A DNA stretch of 64,000 nt from Geothrix sp. 21YS21S-4. Lineage in GTDB: Bacteria > Acidobacteriota > Holophagae > Holophagales > Holophagaceae. The stretch is from assembly GCF_030845995.1 (NCBI RefSeq), contig NZ_CP132719.1, positions 372,001 through 436,000 on the forward strand. The letters are read 5' to 3'. Both the position numbers and the translations under genes were made by a program. Positions 51,239 to 60,021 of the stretch are shown piece after piece (position 1 is the stretch's first letter; each line of letters starts with the position of its first letter). The notes under the pieces are model-generated. The model did no database searches. It was given only the letters and a program-made list of their open reading frames with translations, and was not told the DNA's origin.

Positions 51239-52099
51239 TCAGGAGGCTTTCCTCTTCACCGGCTTCTTCTCTTTCTTGGCCGGCGCTTTCGCGTCTCGTA
51301 CGCCGAGGCGCGGAAGGCTGCGCTTGAGCAGATCCGCCAGGTCCACGTCGGGGGCTTCCGTTCCCGTCGCAGGTTCCTCCAGGGGCCGCACCTCCGTCAG
51401 CTCGCCCGCGGCGGCCCGCCGGGCGACCAGCGTCTGGACGGCCTCCGCGAAGCGGTCCGTGAAGGCTGCGGGCTTCCAGGGGCCGGTCATGCCCTTGATC
51501 AGCTGCCGGGCCATGGTCAGCTCCGCGGGCTTCAGGCGCGGCGCGCTCTTGGGAGGCGCGGGGAATTCCATCTCCTCCAGGGGCCGAAGCTCCTCCTCCC
51601 ACCGCAGGGTGTTGAGCATCAGCGCCGACCCGTCGGGGATGAGGGCGCAGAGGTGTTCCTTGGTGTGCATCACGATCCGCGCGATCCCGATGACGCCGAG
51701 GGCCGCCATGGAATCCCGCAGGAGGGCGTACACTTTGTCCGCCTTCGCGGCCGGAAGGACGGCGTAGGGCCGTTCCAGGTAGAAGAAGGGGATCTCCTCG
51801 GCCTTCACGAACTGCTCGATGCCGATGGTCTGGGTCGCCCTGGGATAGGCCGCGCGGATCTCCTCGTCGGAGAGGATCACGTAGTCGCCGGCTTCCTGCT
51901 TGACGCCCCGCACCACGTCCGCGGGCTTCACTTCCCTGCCCGTGCGCTTGTTGATCCGCTTGTAGCCCACGGGATCGTGGGAGCGCCGGTCGATCCAGTC
52001 GAAGTCGATCCCCGACTCCCGGGACGCGGGCTGGAGGGAGACGGGAATGTGGACGAGGCCGAAGCTGATCGCGCCCTTCCAGGCTGTGCGTGCGGGCAT
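51239..52099 (-). CDS. ku: Non-homologous end-joining protein Ku
   Basis: A 286-aa bacterial Ku with the core beta-barrel: N-terminal 'WKGAISFGLVHIPV', 'RINKRTGREV' and 'PFFYLERPYAVLP' -type strands, and a Lys-rich C-terminal tail (about 265-286) that in other Ku proteins helps bind DNA and recruit LigD. It forms a ring-shaped homodimer on DNA ends. ATG 52099 has GGAGG 5 nt before. Convergent orientation to ligD means separate promoters. Confidence 0.95.
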   Translation of the reverse strand: MPARTAWKGAISFGLVHIPVSLQPASRESGIDFDWIDRRSHDPVGYKRINKRTGREVKPADVVRGVKQEAGDYVILSDEEIRAAYPRATQTIGIEQFVKAEEIPFFYLERPYAVLPAAKADKVYALLRDSMAALGVIGIARIVMHTKEHLCALIPDGSALMLNTLRWEEELRPLEEMEFPAPPKSAPRLKPAELTMARQLIKGMTGPWKPAAFTDRFAEAVQTLVARRAAAGELTEVRPLEEPATGTEAPDVDLADLLKRSLPRLGVRDAKAPAKKEKKPVKRKAS

Positions 52100-52152
52100 C
52101 GGTCCTCCCTTCGCCGAGGTGCCCACTGTGGGGCGGGGCGGGAGGGCTCGCC

Positions 52153-52178
52153 AGAAAAAGGGGCCCGAGATGGGCCCC
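52153..52178 (-). terminator. Intrinsic terminator of the ftsZ operon
   Basis: On the - strand a 7-bp GGGGCCC/GGGCCCC stem (52160-52166 with 52172-52178) is followed by CTTTTTC. It lies 31 nt after the ftsZ stop and before ku. Confidence 0.85.
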
Positions 52179-52208
52179 TGATGGATCGTGCTGGGCGGAA
52201 CGCGCCCG

Positions 52209-53483
52209 CTATTCGATGGGCAGCCGTCCCTGGCCCAGCCGGATGATGGCGGGAACGTGCAGATCGTCCTGGCCGCCGGGCAGCTCGCCGCTGGGCGTGG
52301 GCGCCTGGGGGAGGAGGCGCGTGGGCGTGGGGCCCTGTTCGCCGCCCGCGGGGACGTCGCCGTAGACCCGCCCGCTCACCACGCCGGTGGGCAGGGGCTG
52401 GGCGGTGGTGGGCGCGGGAACGGTGATGTAGGTGGAAGGGGGCAGCCCTTCCAGGGAAGATGTGCCGCCGCCGAGGTGCAGGCTGTTGCGCCGGTCCTCC
52501 ATCAGCTTGTCCTCCTGGTCGAAGCCGCTGGCGAGGACGGTGATGAGGACGCGATCCTCCATCCCCTCGCCTTCCACCGTGCAGGCCTTGATGTCGGGCC
52601 GGCCGCCGTAGTGGTCCTGGAGGTAGTTCATGGCGGTCTCGATGGCGGAGGCCTCCATCACTTCCCAGTCCGCGGTGATGGACACCATCACGTTGGCGGC
52701 GGCGCCGGTCTGGGCGCGCTCCAGCAGGGGGCAGGCCAGGGCCTTGCGGAGGGCGTCCATGACGGCCTCTTCCCCGCGGCCCGCGCCGGTGCCGATGAGG
52801 GCCTCGCCGCCGTTGCGGAGGACGGCCTCCACGTCGGCGAAGTCGCCGTTGATGATTCCCGGCTTGAGGATGAGGTCCGCGATCCCGCGCACGCCTTGGA
52901 TGAGGACGCCGTCGGCCACGCGGAAGGCCTCCTTCATGGTGACCCGGGCGTCGCAGACGTTCTTCAGGCGCTCATTGCTGACGACGATCACGGTGTCGGC
53001 GGTGTCGCGCAGATTGGAGAGACCGTCCAGGGCCAGGTCGCCCTTCTTGCGGCCCTCCCACGCGAAGGGCGTGAGCACCACGGCCACCGTGAGGGCGCCC
53101 AGCTCCCGGGCGAAGCTGGCCAGGACGGGCGCCGCGCCCGTGCCCGTGCCGCCGCCCATGCCCGCGGTGATGAAGATCATGTCGGCGCCCTGGAGGGCCG
53201 CCAGCACTTCCTCCCGGCTCTCTTCCGCCGCCACCGCGCCGCGCTCGGCGCTGCCGCCGGCGCCCAGCCCGCGACTGCTCTGGGGGCCCAGGGGCAGCTT
53301 CAGGTGGGCCTTGCTCTGGGCGAGGCTCTGCTGGTCAGTGTTCATGGCGATGAACTGCACGCCGGTCACGCCGCTGTCGATCATGCGGTTGATGGCGTTG
53401 CAGCCCGCGCCGCCCACGCCCAGCACCTTGATGTTGGCGCCGGGAAGGCTGTGGGGGCAGGGAAGGAAGGGGATCTCGGACAT
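52209..53483 (-). CDS. ftsZ: Cell division protein FtsZ
   Basis: This 424-aa tubulin-like GTPase forms the Z-ring. GTP-binding parts are 'VLGVGGAGCNAINRM', the tubulin signature 'GGGTGTGAAPV' (about 108) and the synergy loop 'NGDFADVEAVL'. The C-terminal linker (about 325-405) is Pro/Gly/Thr-rich, and the end 'LHVPAIIRLGQGR' looks like the conserved peptide that binds FtsA and ZipA/SepF, though the consensus DIPxFLRxQ is degenerate. A 14-residue extension precedes the core. Last gene of the dcw segment, 34 bp after ftsA. Confidence 0.97.
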   Translation of the reverse strand: MSEIPFLPCPHSLPGANIKVLGVGGAGCNAINRMIDSGVTGVQFIAMNTDQQSLAQSKAHLKLPLGPQSSRGLGAGGSAERGAVAAEESREEVLAALQGADMIFITAGMGGGTGTGAAPVLASFARELGALTVAVVLTPFAWEGRKKGDLALDGLSNLRDTADTVIVVSNERLKNVCDARVTMKEAFRVADGVLIQGVRGIADLILKPGIINGDFADVEAVLRNGGEALIGTGAGRGEEAVMDALRKALACPLLERAQTGAAANVMVSITADWEVMEASAIETAMNYLQDHYGGRPDIKACTVEGEGMEDRVLITVLASGFDQEDKLMEDRRNSLHLGGGTSSLEGLPPSTYITVPAPTTAQPLPTGVVSGRVYGDVPAGGEQGPTPTRLLPQAPTPSGELPGGQDDLHVPAIIRLGQGRLPIE

Positions 53484-53517
53484 CGGGGCTCCCGAATGGA
53501 TCGTGGCTGGGAGGGGA

Positions 53518-54732
53518 CTAGAAGAGCTTCTTGAAGCGGCCGAGGAAGCCGTCGCCCCGGTCCTGCTTGCCCCGGGTCTCGCTCAGGTCCCGGGCCAGGG
53601 ATTTCACCGCGCCCAGGGCGTTGACGAAATAGGGGTTGCCGGTGGCCTGGGGCAGGCCGCCCACGCCGTGGATCCGGCCCAGAACGACGCGGGGCCGGCC
53701 GAGGACGGTCTGGGCGAGGAGGGGCAGGTGGGTGAGGAGGGCGCCGCCGCCCACCAGGTGGACGCCGCCGTGGATCTCGTGCATCAGCCCGGTCCGGCCC
53801 ATTTCCGCCAGCACCAGGTTCAGCAGCTCCGCCGCGCGGGCTTGGAGCACTTCGGCGATCTCGCGCCGGGGCACCAGGCGGCCCTCCTCCTCCAGCTCCA
53901 CGGATTCCTCCGCGGGAACGTGGGGGTGCAGCACCGTCCCGAACCGGATCTTGATCCGCTCCGACGCAGCGATCCCGCCCAGGTGCTTGGTGATCTCCAG
54001 GTCGCGGGTGAAGTGCGCGCCGCCGATGGGGATGACCGCCGAGTGGAAGAGGCTGCCGTGGAGGAAGACGCCCAGGTGGGTGAGGTGCTCGCCGATGTCC
54101 ACCACCACAGCGCCGTTCTCCCGGTCCTCGCGGCTGAGGATGGCTTCGGCGCTGGCGAGAGGCGAATACACCAGCTCGGCGCCGTGCAGCCCGGCGTTCT
54201 TGAGGGCGAGCTGGATGTTCATGATCACGGGGCCGGGGGCCACGATGATCCGGACCTCCGCTTCCAGCGTCTCCCCGAACATGGCGACCGGGTTGCGGAT
54301 GTCGCGCTGGCCCTTGATGTGGAACATCTGCGGAATGCGGTGGAGGACCAGCTCCTCCTTGGCCAGCTTGCATCCGTTGGTGGCCTGCTCCAGCACGCGG
54401 TCCCGGTCCGCGGCGGTGATGATCTTGTCGCCGCTGCTGATGGTGATGGAGTCGCGGAGGTTCTCGCCCTTGAACTGGATCCCGTCGACCGCCACGCGGA
54501 TGCCGTCCACCTTGGTTTGGCCGGCGGTGCTCATGGCCTCTTCCACGGCGCGGACGATGGCGCGGGTGCACAGGTCCATGTCGGTGATCTGGCCCTGGGT
54601 GAACCCGCCCTGGGGCGACGCCTGGCCGGTGCCGGTCACGTTCAGGGTCCCGTCTTCCTCCTGGACGGCGACCACCGCGACAACTTTGCTTGCACCGAGG
54701 TCGAGCCCGAGGAGAACGGCACGCTGAGCCAT
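53518..54732 (-). CDS. ftsA: Cell division protein FtsA
   Basis: A 404-aa actin-like ATPase that tethers FtsZ to the membrane. It has the phosphate-1 motif 'GLDLGASKVVAVVAV', the 1C SHS2 insertion, 'VVVDIGEHLTHLGVF' (phosphate 2; the usual Gly-x-Thr is Gly-x-x-Leu-Thr here), 'HLVGGGALL' (adenosine) and a C-terminal amphipathic helix 'GFLGRFKKLF' as membrane anchor. The 107-bp gap to ftsQ has no gene. ATG 54732 begins just after an AAGGA-rich stretch. Confidence 0.95.
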   Translation of the reverse strand: MAQRAVLLGLDLGASKVVAVVAVQEEDGTLNVTGTGQASPQGGFTQGQITDMDLCTRAIVRAVEEAMSTAGQTKVDGIRVAVDGIQFKGENLRDSITISSGDKIITAADRDRVLEQATNGCKLAKEELVLHRIPQMFHIKGQRDIRNPVAMFGETLEAEVRIIVAPGPVIMNIQLALKNAGLHGAELVYSPLASAEAILSREDRENGAVVVDIGEHLTHLGVFLHGSLFHSAVIPIGGAHFTRDLEITKHLGGIAASERIKIRFGTVLHPHVPAEESVELEEEGRLVPRREIAEVLQARAAELLNLVLAEMGRTGLMHEIHGGVHLVGGGALLTHLPLLAQTVLGRPRVVLGRIHGVGGLPQATGNPYFVNALGAVKSLARDLSETRGKQDRGDGFLGRFKKLF

Positions 54733-54839
54733 GAAGATCCTTTTCCTTGATCTAGATTTACACCAGTTCCGCGCCGGTTTCGAGCATTTGGAGCCCGCCG
54801 TTCCCCCGCGCGGCGCTCCGCGTCTTCGGCCGCGGCCTT

Positions 54840-55628
54840 TCAGTGGGGGGTCTTCGGTGCCGCGGCGGCTTCCTCGGGCTCGCCCACCGCCACCTCGTCG
54901 TCCCACCGCAGATCCACGTACCGCAGCCGGGCCAGATCGGGCCGCTGGGAGAGGTGATCCACGAACAGCCCCTGGAAATTGGGCACGTTTTTCGTCACAT
55001 CCTGGCGCGAAAGGAAGATCGGCGCGGAAAGGCCCTCGATGTAGGCTACGGGCCCCCGCGGGCTCCACCTCAATTCCGTGATGCGCTCGTAAAAGCCCAG
55101 CTGTTTTTCGCGCAAGATCCTGGCGGCACTCACGAGGCGGGCCAACCCTTGATCCGTTTGACTTTCGGGTTCCACCACCACGGGAATGGGATTTAAATTC
55201 GCCGGACTCACCCGATCCAGCAGGATCCCGTCGTCGGACACCAGGAAGACGCCGTTAGGCCGCACCAGCCACAGGACCGGCCGCCGCTCCTCCACCACCA
55301 GGCTGAGGCGGTCCGGGGGATCCTTGCGGATCTGGAGCCCGCGCACCCAGCGCTTGGCCTCGATCCGGGACCGCAGTTCTTCGGCGTCCACCCAGAACAG
55401 CGGCTTGCCCAGGGCCAGCTCCTCGGCCAGCTTCTGGATCTCCGCCTGGCGCTCGCCCCGGCAGCCGCTGACGCTCACCTGCTCGATGATCAGCTTCTGG
55501 AGCCCGAGGTAGCGCGTCCCCAGCTCCATCAGTCCCCAGCCCGCGCCTCCGATCACGGCCAGGGTGATGCCCGCCCGCACCCAGGGAAACCAGGGGCGCT
55601 TGGGGCGGCTGCGGGGAAGCATCGGCAT
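54840..55628 (-). CDS. ftsQ: Cell division protein FtsQ/DivIB
   Basis: A 262-aa bitopic protein with a basic cytosolic N-terminus, one membrane helix (about 18-38), a POTRA domain ('IIEQVSVSGCRGERQAEIQ', about 46-115) and the beta domain containing 'RPVLWLVRPNGVFLVSDDG', the usual 'yLId..G' landmark. It recruits FtsB/FtsL to the divisome. The C-terminus ends in an acidic, Ala-rich tail. It starts 12 bp after murB. Confidence 0.93.
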   Translation of the reverse strand: MPMLPRSRPKRPWFPWVRAGITLAVIGGAGWGLMELGTRYLGLQKLIIEQVSVSGCRGERQAEIQKLAEELALGKPLFWVDAEELRSRIEAKRWVRGLQIRKDPPDRLSLVVEERRPVLWLVRPNGVFLVSDDGILLDRVSPANLNPIPVVVEPESQTDQGLARLVSAARILREKQLGFYERITELRWSPRGPVAYIEGLSAPIFLSRQDVTKNVPNFQGLFVDHLSQRPDLARLRYVDLRWDDEVAVGEPEEAAAAPKTPH

Positions 55629-55640
55629 GGGGACACGCTA

Positions 55641-56552
55641 TCAGGTGTGGACGGAGGGCCGGCCGTCCTCGCGCCAGATCTCCACCTCGGGCTCCAACTC
55701 CACGCCGTGCATCTCCAGGACCTTCGCCTGGACCTGGGCCATCAGGTCGGCGAATTCCGCGGCGGTGGCGCGGCCGTGGTTCACCAGGAAGTTGGCGTGT
55801 TCGGGGCTCACCTCGGCATCCCCCACCCGCAGGCCCTTGAGACCGGCCTGGTCGATGAGGCGGCCCGCGCTCTGCCCCGGCGGGTTCTTGAAGATGCACC
55901 CGGCGTTGCGCTTGGACAGGGGCTGGCTGGTGCCGCGCTTCCCGCGGTACTCCGCCACCTGCGCCCGGATGGCGGCGGGATCGCCCTCCGCGAGCTGGGC
56001 CGTGGCGGACAGCACCACCCGGCCGCCGGTGAGAAAGCTCCAGCGGTAGCGGAATTCGCTGGGTTCCGGGGCCTTCTCCACCAGGTCCCCCTCGGGCGTG
56101 AGGAAGCGGTAGCGAGCGAGGACGTCCACCCACTCGCGCCCGTAGGCGCCGGCGTTCATGCGGAGCGCGCCGCCGGCGGATCCGGGGATCCCGCTGGCGA
56201 ATTCCAGGCCCGACAGGCCCGCGGCGGCGGCGGCTTCCGCCAAGGCCATGTGCCCGTGGCTGGCGGGAGCCGTGAGGCGCGTCCTGTCGCGGTGGACGGT
56301 TTTCGGGAGGGCGAGGCGCAGGACCGGCGCCTCGATGTCGCCCAGCACCACCAGGTTGGAGCCGCCCCCGAGCACGCGCCACGGCAGCTCCTCCCGGGCG
56401 CAGGCGCGGACGAAGGCCTGGGCTTCGGGTTCGGTGGTGGGCTCGAACAGCCAGCGGCACACGCCCCCGACGCCAAGCGTGGTCAGCCGCGCGAAGGGCA
56501 CGTCCCGGCGGTGCGGAACCTTCAGCAGGTCGTCGGGGAGGGGGCGCGGCAT
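55641..56552 (-). CDS. murB: UDP-N-acetylenolpyruvoylglucosamine reductase
   Basis: MurB reduces UDP-GlcNAc-enolpyruvate to UDP-MurNAc with NADPH and FAD. The 303-aa protein has 'TTLGVGG', 'VLGGGSNLVVLG' (FAD), 'EFASGIPGSAGGALRMNAGAYG' in parts ('GIPGSAGGA', 'MNAGAYG'), the Ser/Cys region 'NAGCIFKNP' and a late Glu in 'LEPEVEIW'. The absence of a long C-terminal loop and the sequence 'YRWSFL' suggest a type II enzyme. It is the first dcw gene in the window; murC and ddl are not upstream. Confidence 0.96.
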   Translation of the reverse strand: MPRPLPDDLLKVPHRRDVPFARLTTLGVGGVCRWLFEPTTEPEAQAFVRACAREELPWRVLGGGSNLVVLGDIEAPVLRLALPKTVHRDRTRLTAPASHGHMALAEAAAAAGLSGLEFASGIPGSAGGALRMNAGAYGREWVDVLARYRFLTPEGDLVEKAPEPSEFRYRWSFLTGGRVVLSATAQLAEGDPAAIRAQVAEYRGKRGTSQPLSKRNAGCIFKNPPGQSAGRLIDQAGLKGLRVGDAEVSPEHANFLVNHGRATAAEFADLMAQVQAKVLEMHGVELEPEVEIWREDGRPSVHT

Positions 56553-56574
56553 GGGTTCAGTATGGGGGCGCTGC

Positions 56575-57150
56575 TCAGGTCGAGGATGCCGGGCGCAGGG
56601 AGCCCAGGACCATCTCCACCAGGCCGCTGATCATGGTCCGCAGGTCGTCGGGCGTCGCGGCGGACTCCTTGAAGCCGTGGACGGCGCGGGTGAGGACCCG
56701 GGCGATCTGATCCGGCGGGAGGGAGCGGACGGATGCGGCGGCCCACAGGGGCGCGAGGATGGCCGCCAGTTCCGCCTCGAAGGCCGCGGTGGCTTCTTCC
56801 ACGGTCCCCCGCGCGAAGTCGAACCCGCAGTCCACCAGGTCCTTGGCGTCCGGCGCGGCGGCGAACAGGGTGAAGGGCCGCACGGCCCACAGCTCGAAGG
56901 CGGTCCGCAGCTTTTCCTCCGGGGTGGGGAGGCTCGGAAGGGCCTGCCGCAGGTCGTCCAGGGTGCGGGCGGTGAACGCGCCGAGGACGCCGCGGAACAC
57001 CTCCTCCTTGTTGCAGAAGAGCAGATAGAGGGCGGGCCGGGACAGGCCGGCCGCCGCGGCCAGATCGCCCATGGTGGTCCGCCGGTAGCCGTACCGGAAG
57101 AAGACCCCCTGGGCCGCCTCCAGGACCTTGGCCTTTTTCGCATCCCTCAT
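56575..57150 (-). CDS. TetR/AcrR-family transcriptional repressor
   Basis: A 191-aa regulator with an N-terminal TetR HTH: 'LEAAQGVFFRYGYRRTTMGD' followed by 'LAAAAGLSRPALYLLFCNKE'. The C-terminal ligand-binding domain is all helical with one Cys. ATG 57150 gives the normal family N-terminus; upstream in-frame ATG and other starts extend into the operator region. It is divergent from an SDR operon, with two inverted repeats between them, so it most likely represses that operon and itself. The inducer is unknown. Confidence 0.9.
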   Translation of the reverse strand: MRDAKKAKVLEAAQGVFFRYGYRRTTMGDLAAAAGLSRPALYLLFCNKEEVFRGVLGAFTARTLDDLRQALPSLPTPEEKLRTAFELWAVRPFTLFAAAPDAKDLVDCGFDFARGTVEEATAAFEAELAAILAPLWAAASVRSLPPDQIARVLTRAVHGFKESAATPDDLRTMISGLVEMVLGSLRPASST

Positions 57151-57161
57151 GCAAAGGAGTG

Positions 57162-57220
57162 TTGACAAAAAGTGTCTGAGTGTCAACATGGGCGTATTGA
57201 CATTATTGGTCTGATTGTCA
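57162..57220. promoter_or_regulatory. Two TetR-type operators in the divergent promoter region
   Basis: Operator 1: TTGACA-N13-TGTCA at 57162-57185, with arms extending to 8 bp (TGTTGACA/TGTCAACA). Operator 2: TTGACA-N13-TGTCA at 57197-57220. Both share TCTGA inside the spacer, and centres are 35 bp apart. The TTGACA arms could also serve as -35 boxes, so binding would block RNA polymerase. Confidence 0.75.
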
Positions 57221-57239
57221 GAACGCATGGAGGCAGGAC

Positions 57240-58157
57240 ATGTCGGCTCCCGGCTGGAACGCGAACGCCATTCCCGATCAGACCGGCCGCGTGGCGGTGG
57301 TGACGGGGGCCACCTCCGGAACGGGCTTCCAGGCCGCCCTGGCTCTGGCGGGCAGGGGCGCGCGGGTGATCCTCGCCTGCCGGAACGCCTCCAAGGCGGA
57401 GGAAGCGATCGGGCGCATCCGCGCGGTCCATCCCCGGGCGCAGGTGGAGGTTCAAGCGCTCGACCTGGGCTCCCTCGCCTCCGTGCGGGCCGCCGCCGCG
57501 GTCATCCGGGCGCGGACGGAACGGCTGGATCTCCTGCTCAACAACGCCGGGGTGATGATTCCGCCCCATGGCCGGACCGAGGACGGGTTCGAAACCCAGA
57601 TCGGCACCAACCACTTCGGCCACTTCGCCCTGACCGGCCTGCTCCTGGAGCATCTGCTGGCCACGCCGGGATCGCGGATCGTGACCATGAGCAGCCTGGC
57701 CCACCGCAACGGGCGGATCCAGGCCGACGACCTGAACTTCGAGCGCGGCTACCGCGCCTGGGCGGCCTACAGTCAGTCGAAGCTGGCCAATCTGCTGTTC
57801 GCCTTCGAACTCCACCGCCGGCTGGAAGCCGCGGGCATCTCCACCCTTTCCGTGGCCGCCCATCCGGGGTGGGCCCGGACTGAACTCCAGCGGCACGCCG
57901 GCTGGATCCGGTGGATGCGGGCCCTGGGGCTGGAGGCCCTGCTCAGCCAGGACGCGGCCGGCGGCGCGCTCCCCTTGCTCCGGGCCGCCACGGATCCCAC
58001 CGTGGAAGGCGGCGTGTACTACGGCCCCACGGGCTTCCAGGAATTGAAGGGCGCGCCCGCGCCGGTCGCCCCCATCGCCCTCTCCCGGGATCGCGATCTT
58101 CAGGCGTGGCTGTGGCGGCGTTCCGAGGAGAGCACGGGGGTGGCCTATCCGATCTGA
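57240..58157 (+). CDS. SDR-family oxidoreductase (retinol-dehydrogenase-like)
   Basis: This 305-aa protein is a classical SDR: cofactor motif 'TGATSGTGFQAALAL' (Thr in place of the usual Ile in GxGxxG), 'NNAGVM', catalytic Ser in 'VTMSSLAH' and 'YSQSKLAN' (YxxxK). The 'NHFGHFALT' and 'HPGWARTEL' elements match the WWOX/RDH subgroup that reduces aldehydes or ketones with NADP(H). First gene of the TetR-controlled operon; the MBL-fold gene follows 16 bp later. Confidence 0.9.
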   Translation: MSAPGWNANAIPDQTGRVAVVTGATSGTGFQAALALAGRGARVILACRNASKAEEAIGRIRAVHPRAQVEVQALDLGSLASVRAAAAVIRARTERLDLLLNNAGVMIPPHGRTEDGFETQIGTNHFGHFALTGLLLEHLLATPGSRIVTMSSLAHRNGRIQADDLNFERGYRAWAAYSQSKLANLLFAFELHRRLEAAGISTLSVAAHPGWARTELQRHAGWIRWMRALGLEALLSQDAAGGALPLLRAATDPTVEGGVYYGPTGFQELKGAPAPVAPIALSRDRDLQAWLWRRSEESTGVAYPI

Positions 58158-58173
58158 AACCCGACGACGCGTC

Positions 58174-59313
58174 GTGAAGAGCCTGTTCGCGGCCGGGGTG
58201 TTGGCCCTGGGCTGGTGGGCCTTCGACCTTGCCTCCGGCGACCCCAGGAGTCCCCGCATGGAACATTCCCCCCAATGGCGCGACGGCCGCTTCCGCAATC
58301 CCCAGCCCATGTGGAACGACACCTGGGGCGCCCTCATGGCCATTCGCAAGCGCGATCCCAATTCCCGCCCCACCGGGCCGGTGCCCGCGGTGCAGCCCAC
58401 GCGAGCGGGACTGGAAGCGCCTCCGGCCTCGGGGCTCCGGGCCACGTGGCTGGGGCATTCCACCGTCTACCTGGAGGTGGACGGCGTGCGGATCCTGACG
58501 GATCCCATGTGGAGTGACCGGGCCTCCCCGGTGAGTTGGGCCGGGCCGCGGCGGTTCTACGCGCCGCTCATCTCCTTGGAGGACCTGCCGCGGCCGCAGG
58601 TCGTGGCCATTTCCCACAACCACTACGACCACCTCGACGAAGGCACCCTCAGCCGGATGAAGGACTGGGACGCGCGGTTCATCGTGCCCCTCGGCGTGGG
58701 CGCTCGGCTGGTGCGCTGGGGCATTCCCGTGGCGCGCATCACCGAGCTGGATTGGTGGCAGAGCTTCCGTGTCGGCGAGGTGGACGTGGTCAGCACGCCC
58801 TCCCGCCACGCCTCGGGCAGGGGGCTCCTCGACAAGGACCGCACCCTGTGGACCAGCTACGCGTTCGTCGGTCCGCGGCACCGCGTCTACTTTTCCGGCG
58901 ACACCGGCATGTTTCCGGGCTTTCGGGAGATCGGCGCGCGCCTGGGACCCTTCGACCTGACGATGATCGAAAGCGGCGCCTACAACCGGGCCTGGCCCGA
59001 TTGGCACCTCGGTCCCGAGCAGGCGGTGGAAGCCCATGGCATGCTTCGGGGCCGGACGCTCCTTCCCATCCACTGGGGCCTGTTCGACCTGGCCGCCCAC
59101 GCCTGGACGGAGCCCGTGGAGCGCGTCCTGATCGCGGCGAAGGCGGCGGGAGCCACCGTCGTCGTGCCGCGCCCCGGTCAGAGCGTCGAGCCCGAGGCAC
59201 CGCCGTCCTTCCAGCGCTGGTGGCCGGACCTGCCGTGGCACACCGCCGCCGAAGCGCCCATCCGCGCGACCTCGAACGGACAGCCGCTGGCCGTCCAGGG
59301 GAGCGCCCCATGA
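58174..59313 (+). CDS. Metallo-beta-lactamase-fold hydrolase (NAPE-PLD / UlaG-like)
   Basis: A 379-aa protein with a short N-terminal hydrophobic segment (about 3-20), probably a membrane anchor or signal. The zinc ligands of an MBL fold follow: 'ISHNHYDHLD' (HxHxDH), His in 'PSRHASGRG', Asp in 'FSGDTGMFPGF' and a last His in 'PIHWGLFDL'. The pattern 'LGHSTVYLEVDG...LTDPMWSDRASP' is that of NAPE-phospholipase D-like enzymes acting on phosphodiesters. It starts with GTG; its stop overlaps the next gene (ATGA). Confidence 0.88.
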   Translation: MKSLFAAGVLALGWWAFDLASGDPRSPRMEHSPQWRDGRFRNPQPMWNDTWGALMAIRKRDPNSRPTGPVPAVQPTRAGLEAPPASGLRATWLGHSTVYLEVDGVRILTDPMWSDRASPVSWAGPRRFYAPLISLEDLPRPQVVAISHNHYDHLDEGTLSRMKDWDARFIVPLGVGARLVRWGIPVARITELDWWQSFRVGEVDVVSTPSRHASGRGLLDKDRTLWTSYAFVGPRHRVYFSGDTGMFPGFREIGARLGPFDLTMIESGAYNRAWPDWHLGPEQAVEAHGMLRGRTLLPIHWGLFDLAAHAWTEPVERVLIAAKAAGATVVVPRPGQSVEPEAPPSFQRWWPDLPWHTAAEAPIRATSNGQPLAVQGSAP

Positions 59314-60021
59314 AGGTGATCCTGTTCGGCGCCACGGGCATGATCGGCCAGGGCGCGCTGCGCGAATGCCTTGCGGATCCGCGGGTGACGCGAGTGGTTT
59401 CCCTCGTGCGGGTGCCCACGGGACGGGCGCATTCCAAGCTGAAGGAGATCGTCCACGGGGATTTCTTCGAGTACGGCTCGATCGAGGGAGAACTGACGGG
59501 ACTGGACGCCTGCTTTTTCTGCCTCGGCGCGTCCGCCGCGGGCCTGGACGAAGCGGCGTACCGCCGGGTGAACCACGACCTTCCCCTCGCCGCGGCCAGG
59601 ACCCTGTCCCGCCTCAATCCCGCCATGGCCTTCATCTACGTGTCCGGCGCCGGAACGGACGACACCGGCCAGGGCCGCGTCATGTGGGCCCGGGTGAAAG
59701 GCCAGACCGAACATGCGCTGCGGGAGCTGCCCTTCCGGGCCGTGTATTTTTTCCGCCCGGGGCTCGTCCAGCCCCTGAACGGGATCACCTCGCGAACGGG
59801 CTGGTACCGCCTTATCTACGCCGGATTGGTACCCCTTCTTTCCGCTCTTGAAGATCCTATTTCGGGACAGCTTCACGACCACGGAACAGCTCGGGAAGGC
59901 CATGATCCGCGTGGCCAGCGAGGGTTCACCGACCGTGGTGCTGGAGACTCGGGAGATCAATGGAAAGACGCATCCGGCTTATCGGGATGGCTCCCCGGGC
60001 GCGGACGGCGCGGCCTCCTGA
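59310..60021 (+). pseudogene. NAD(P)-binding Rossmann protein with a 1-nt frameshift
   Basis: The gene reads well from ATG 59310: 'ILFGATGMIGQGALRECL' (NmrA/SDR-like nucleotide site) and 'FIYVSGAGTDDT'. At the C-run 59832-59835 the frame slips: the natural continuation 'PLLKILFRDSFTTTEQLGKA' appears only if one C is skipped, and then ends at TGA 60021 (about 236 aa). In frame without correction the product acquires unrelated sequence. It is either a recent mutation or a homopolymer sequencing error. The intact protein would match the 'epimerase' family of about 220-235 aa that often ends like this. It is third in the TetR operon. Confidence 0.8.
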
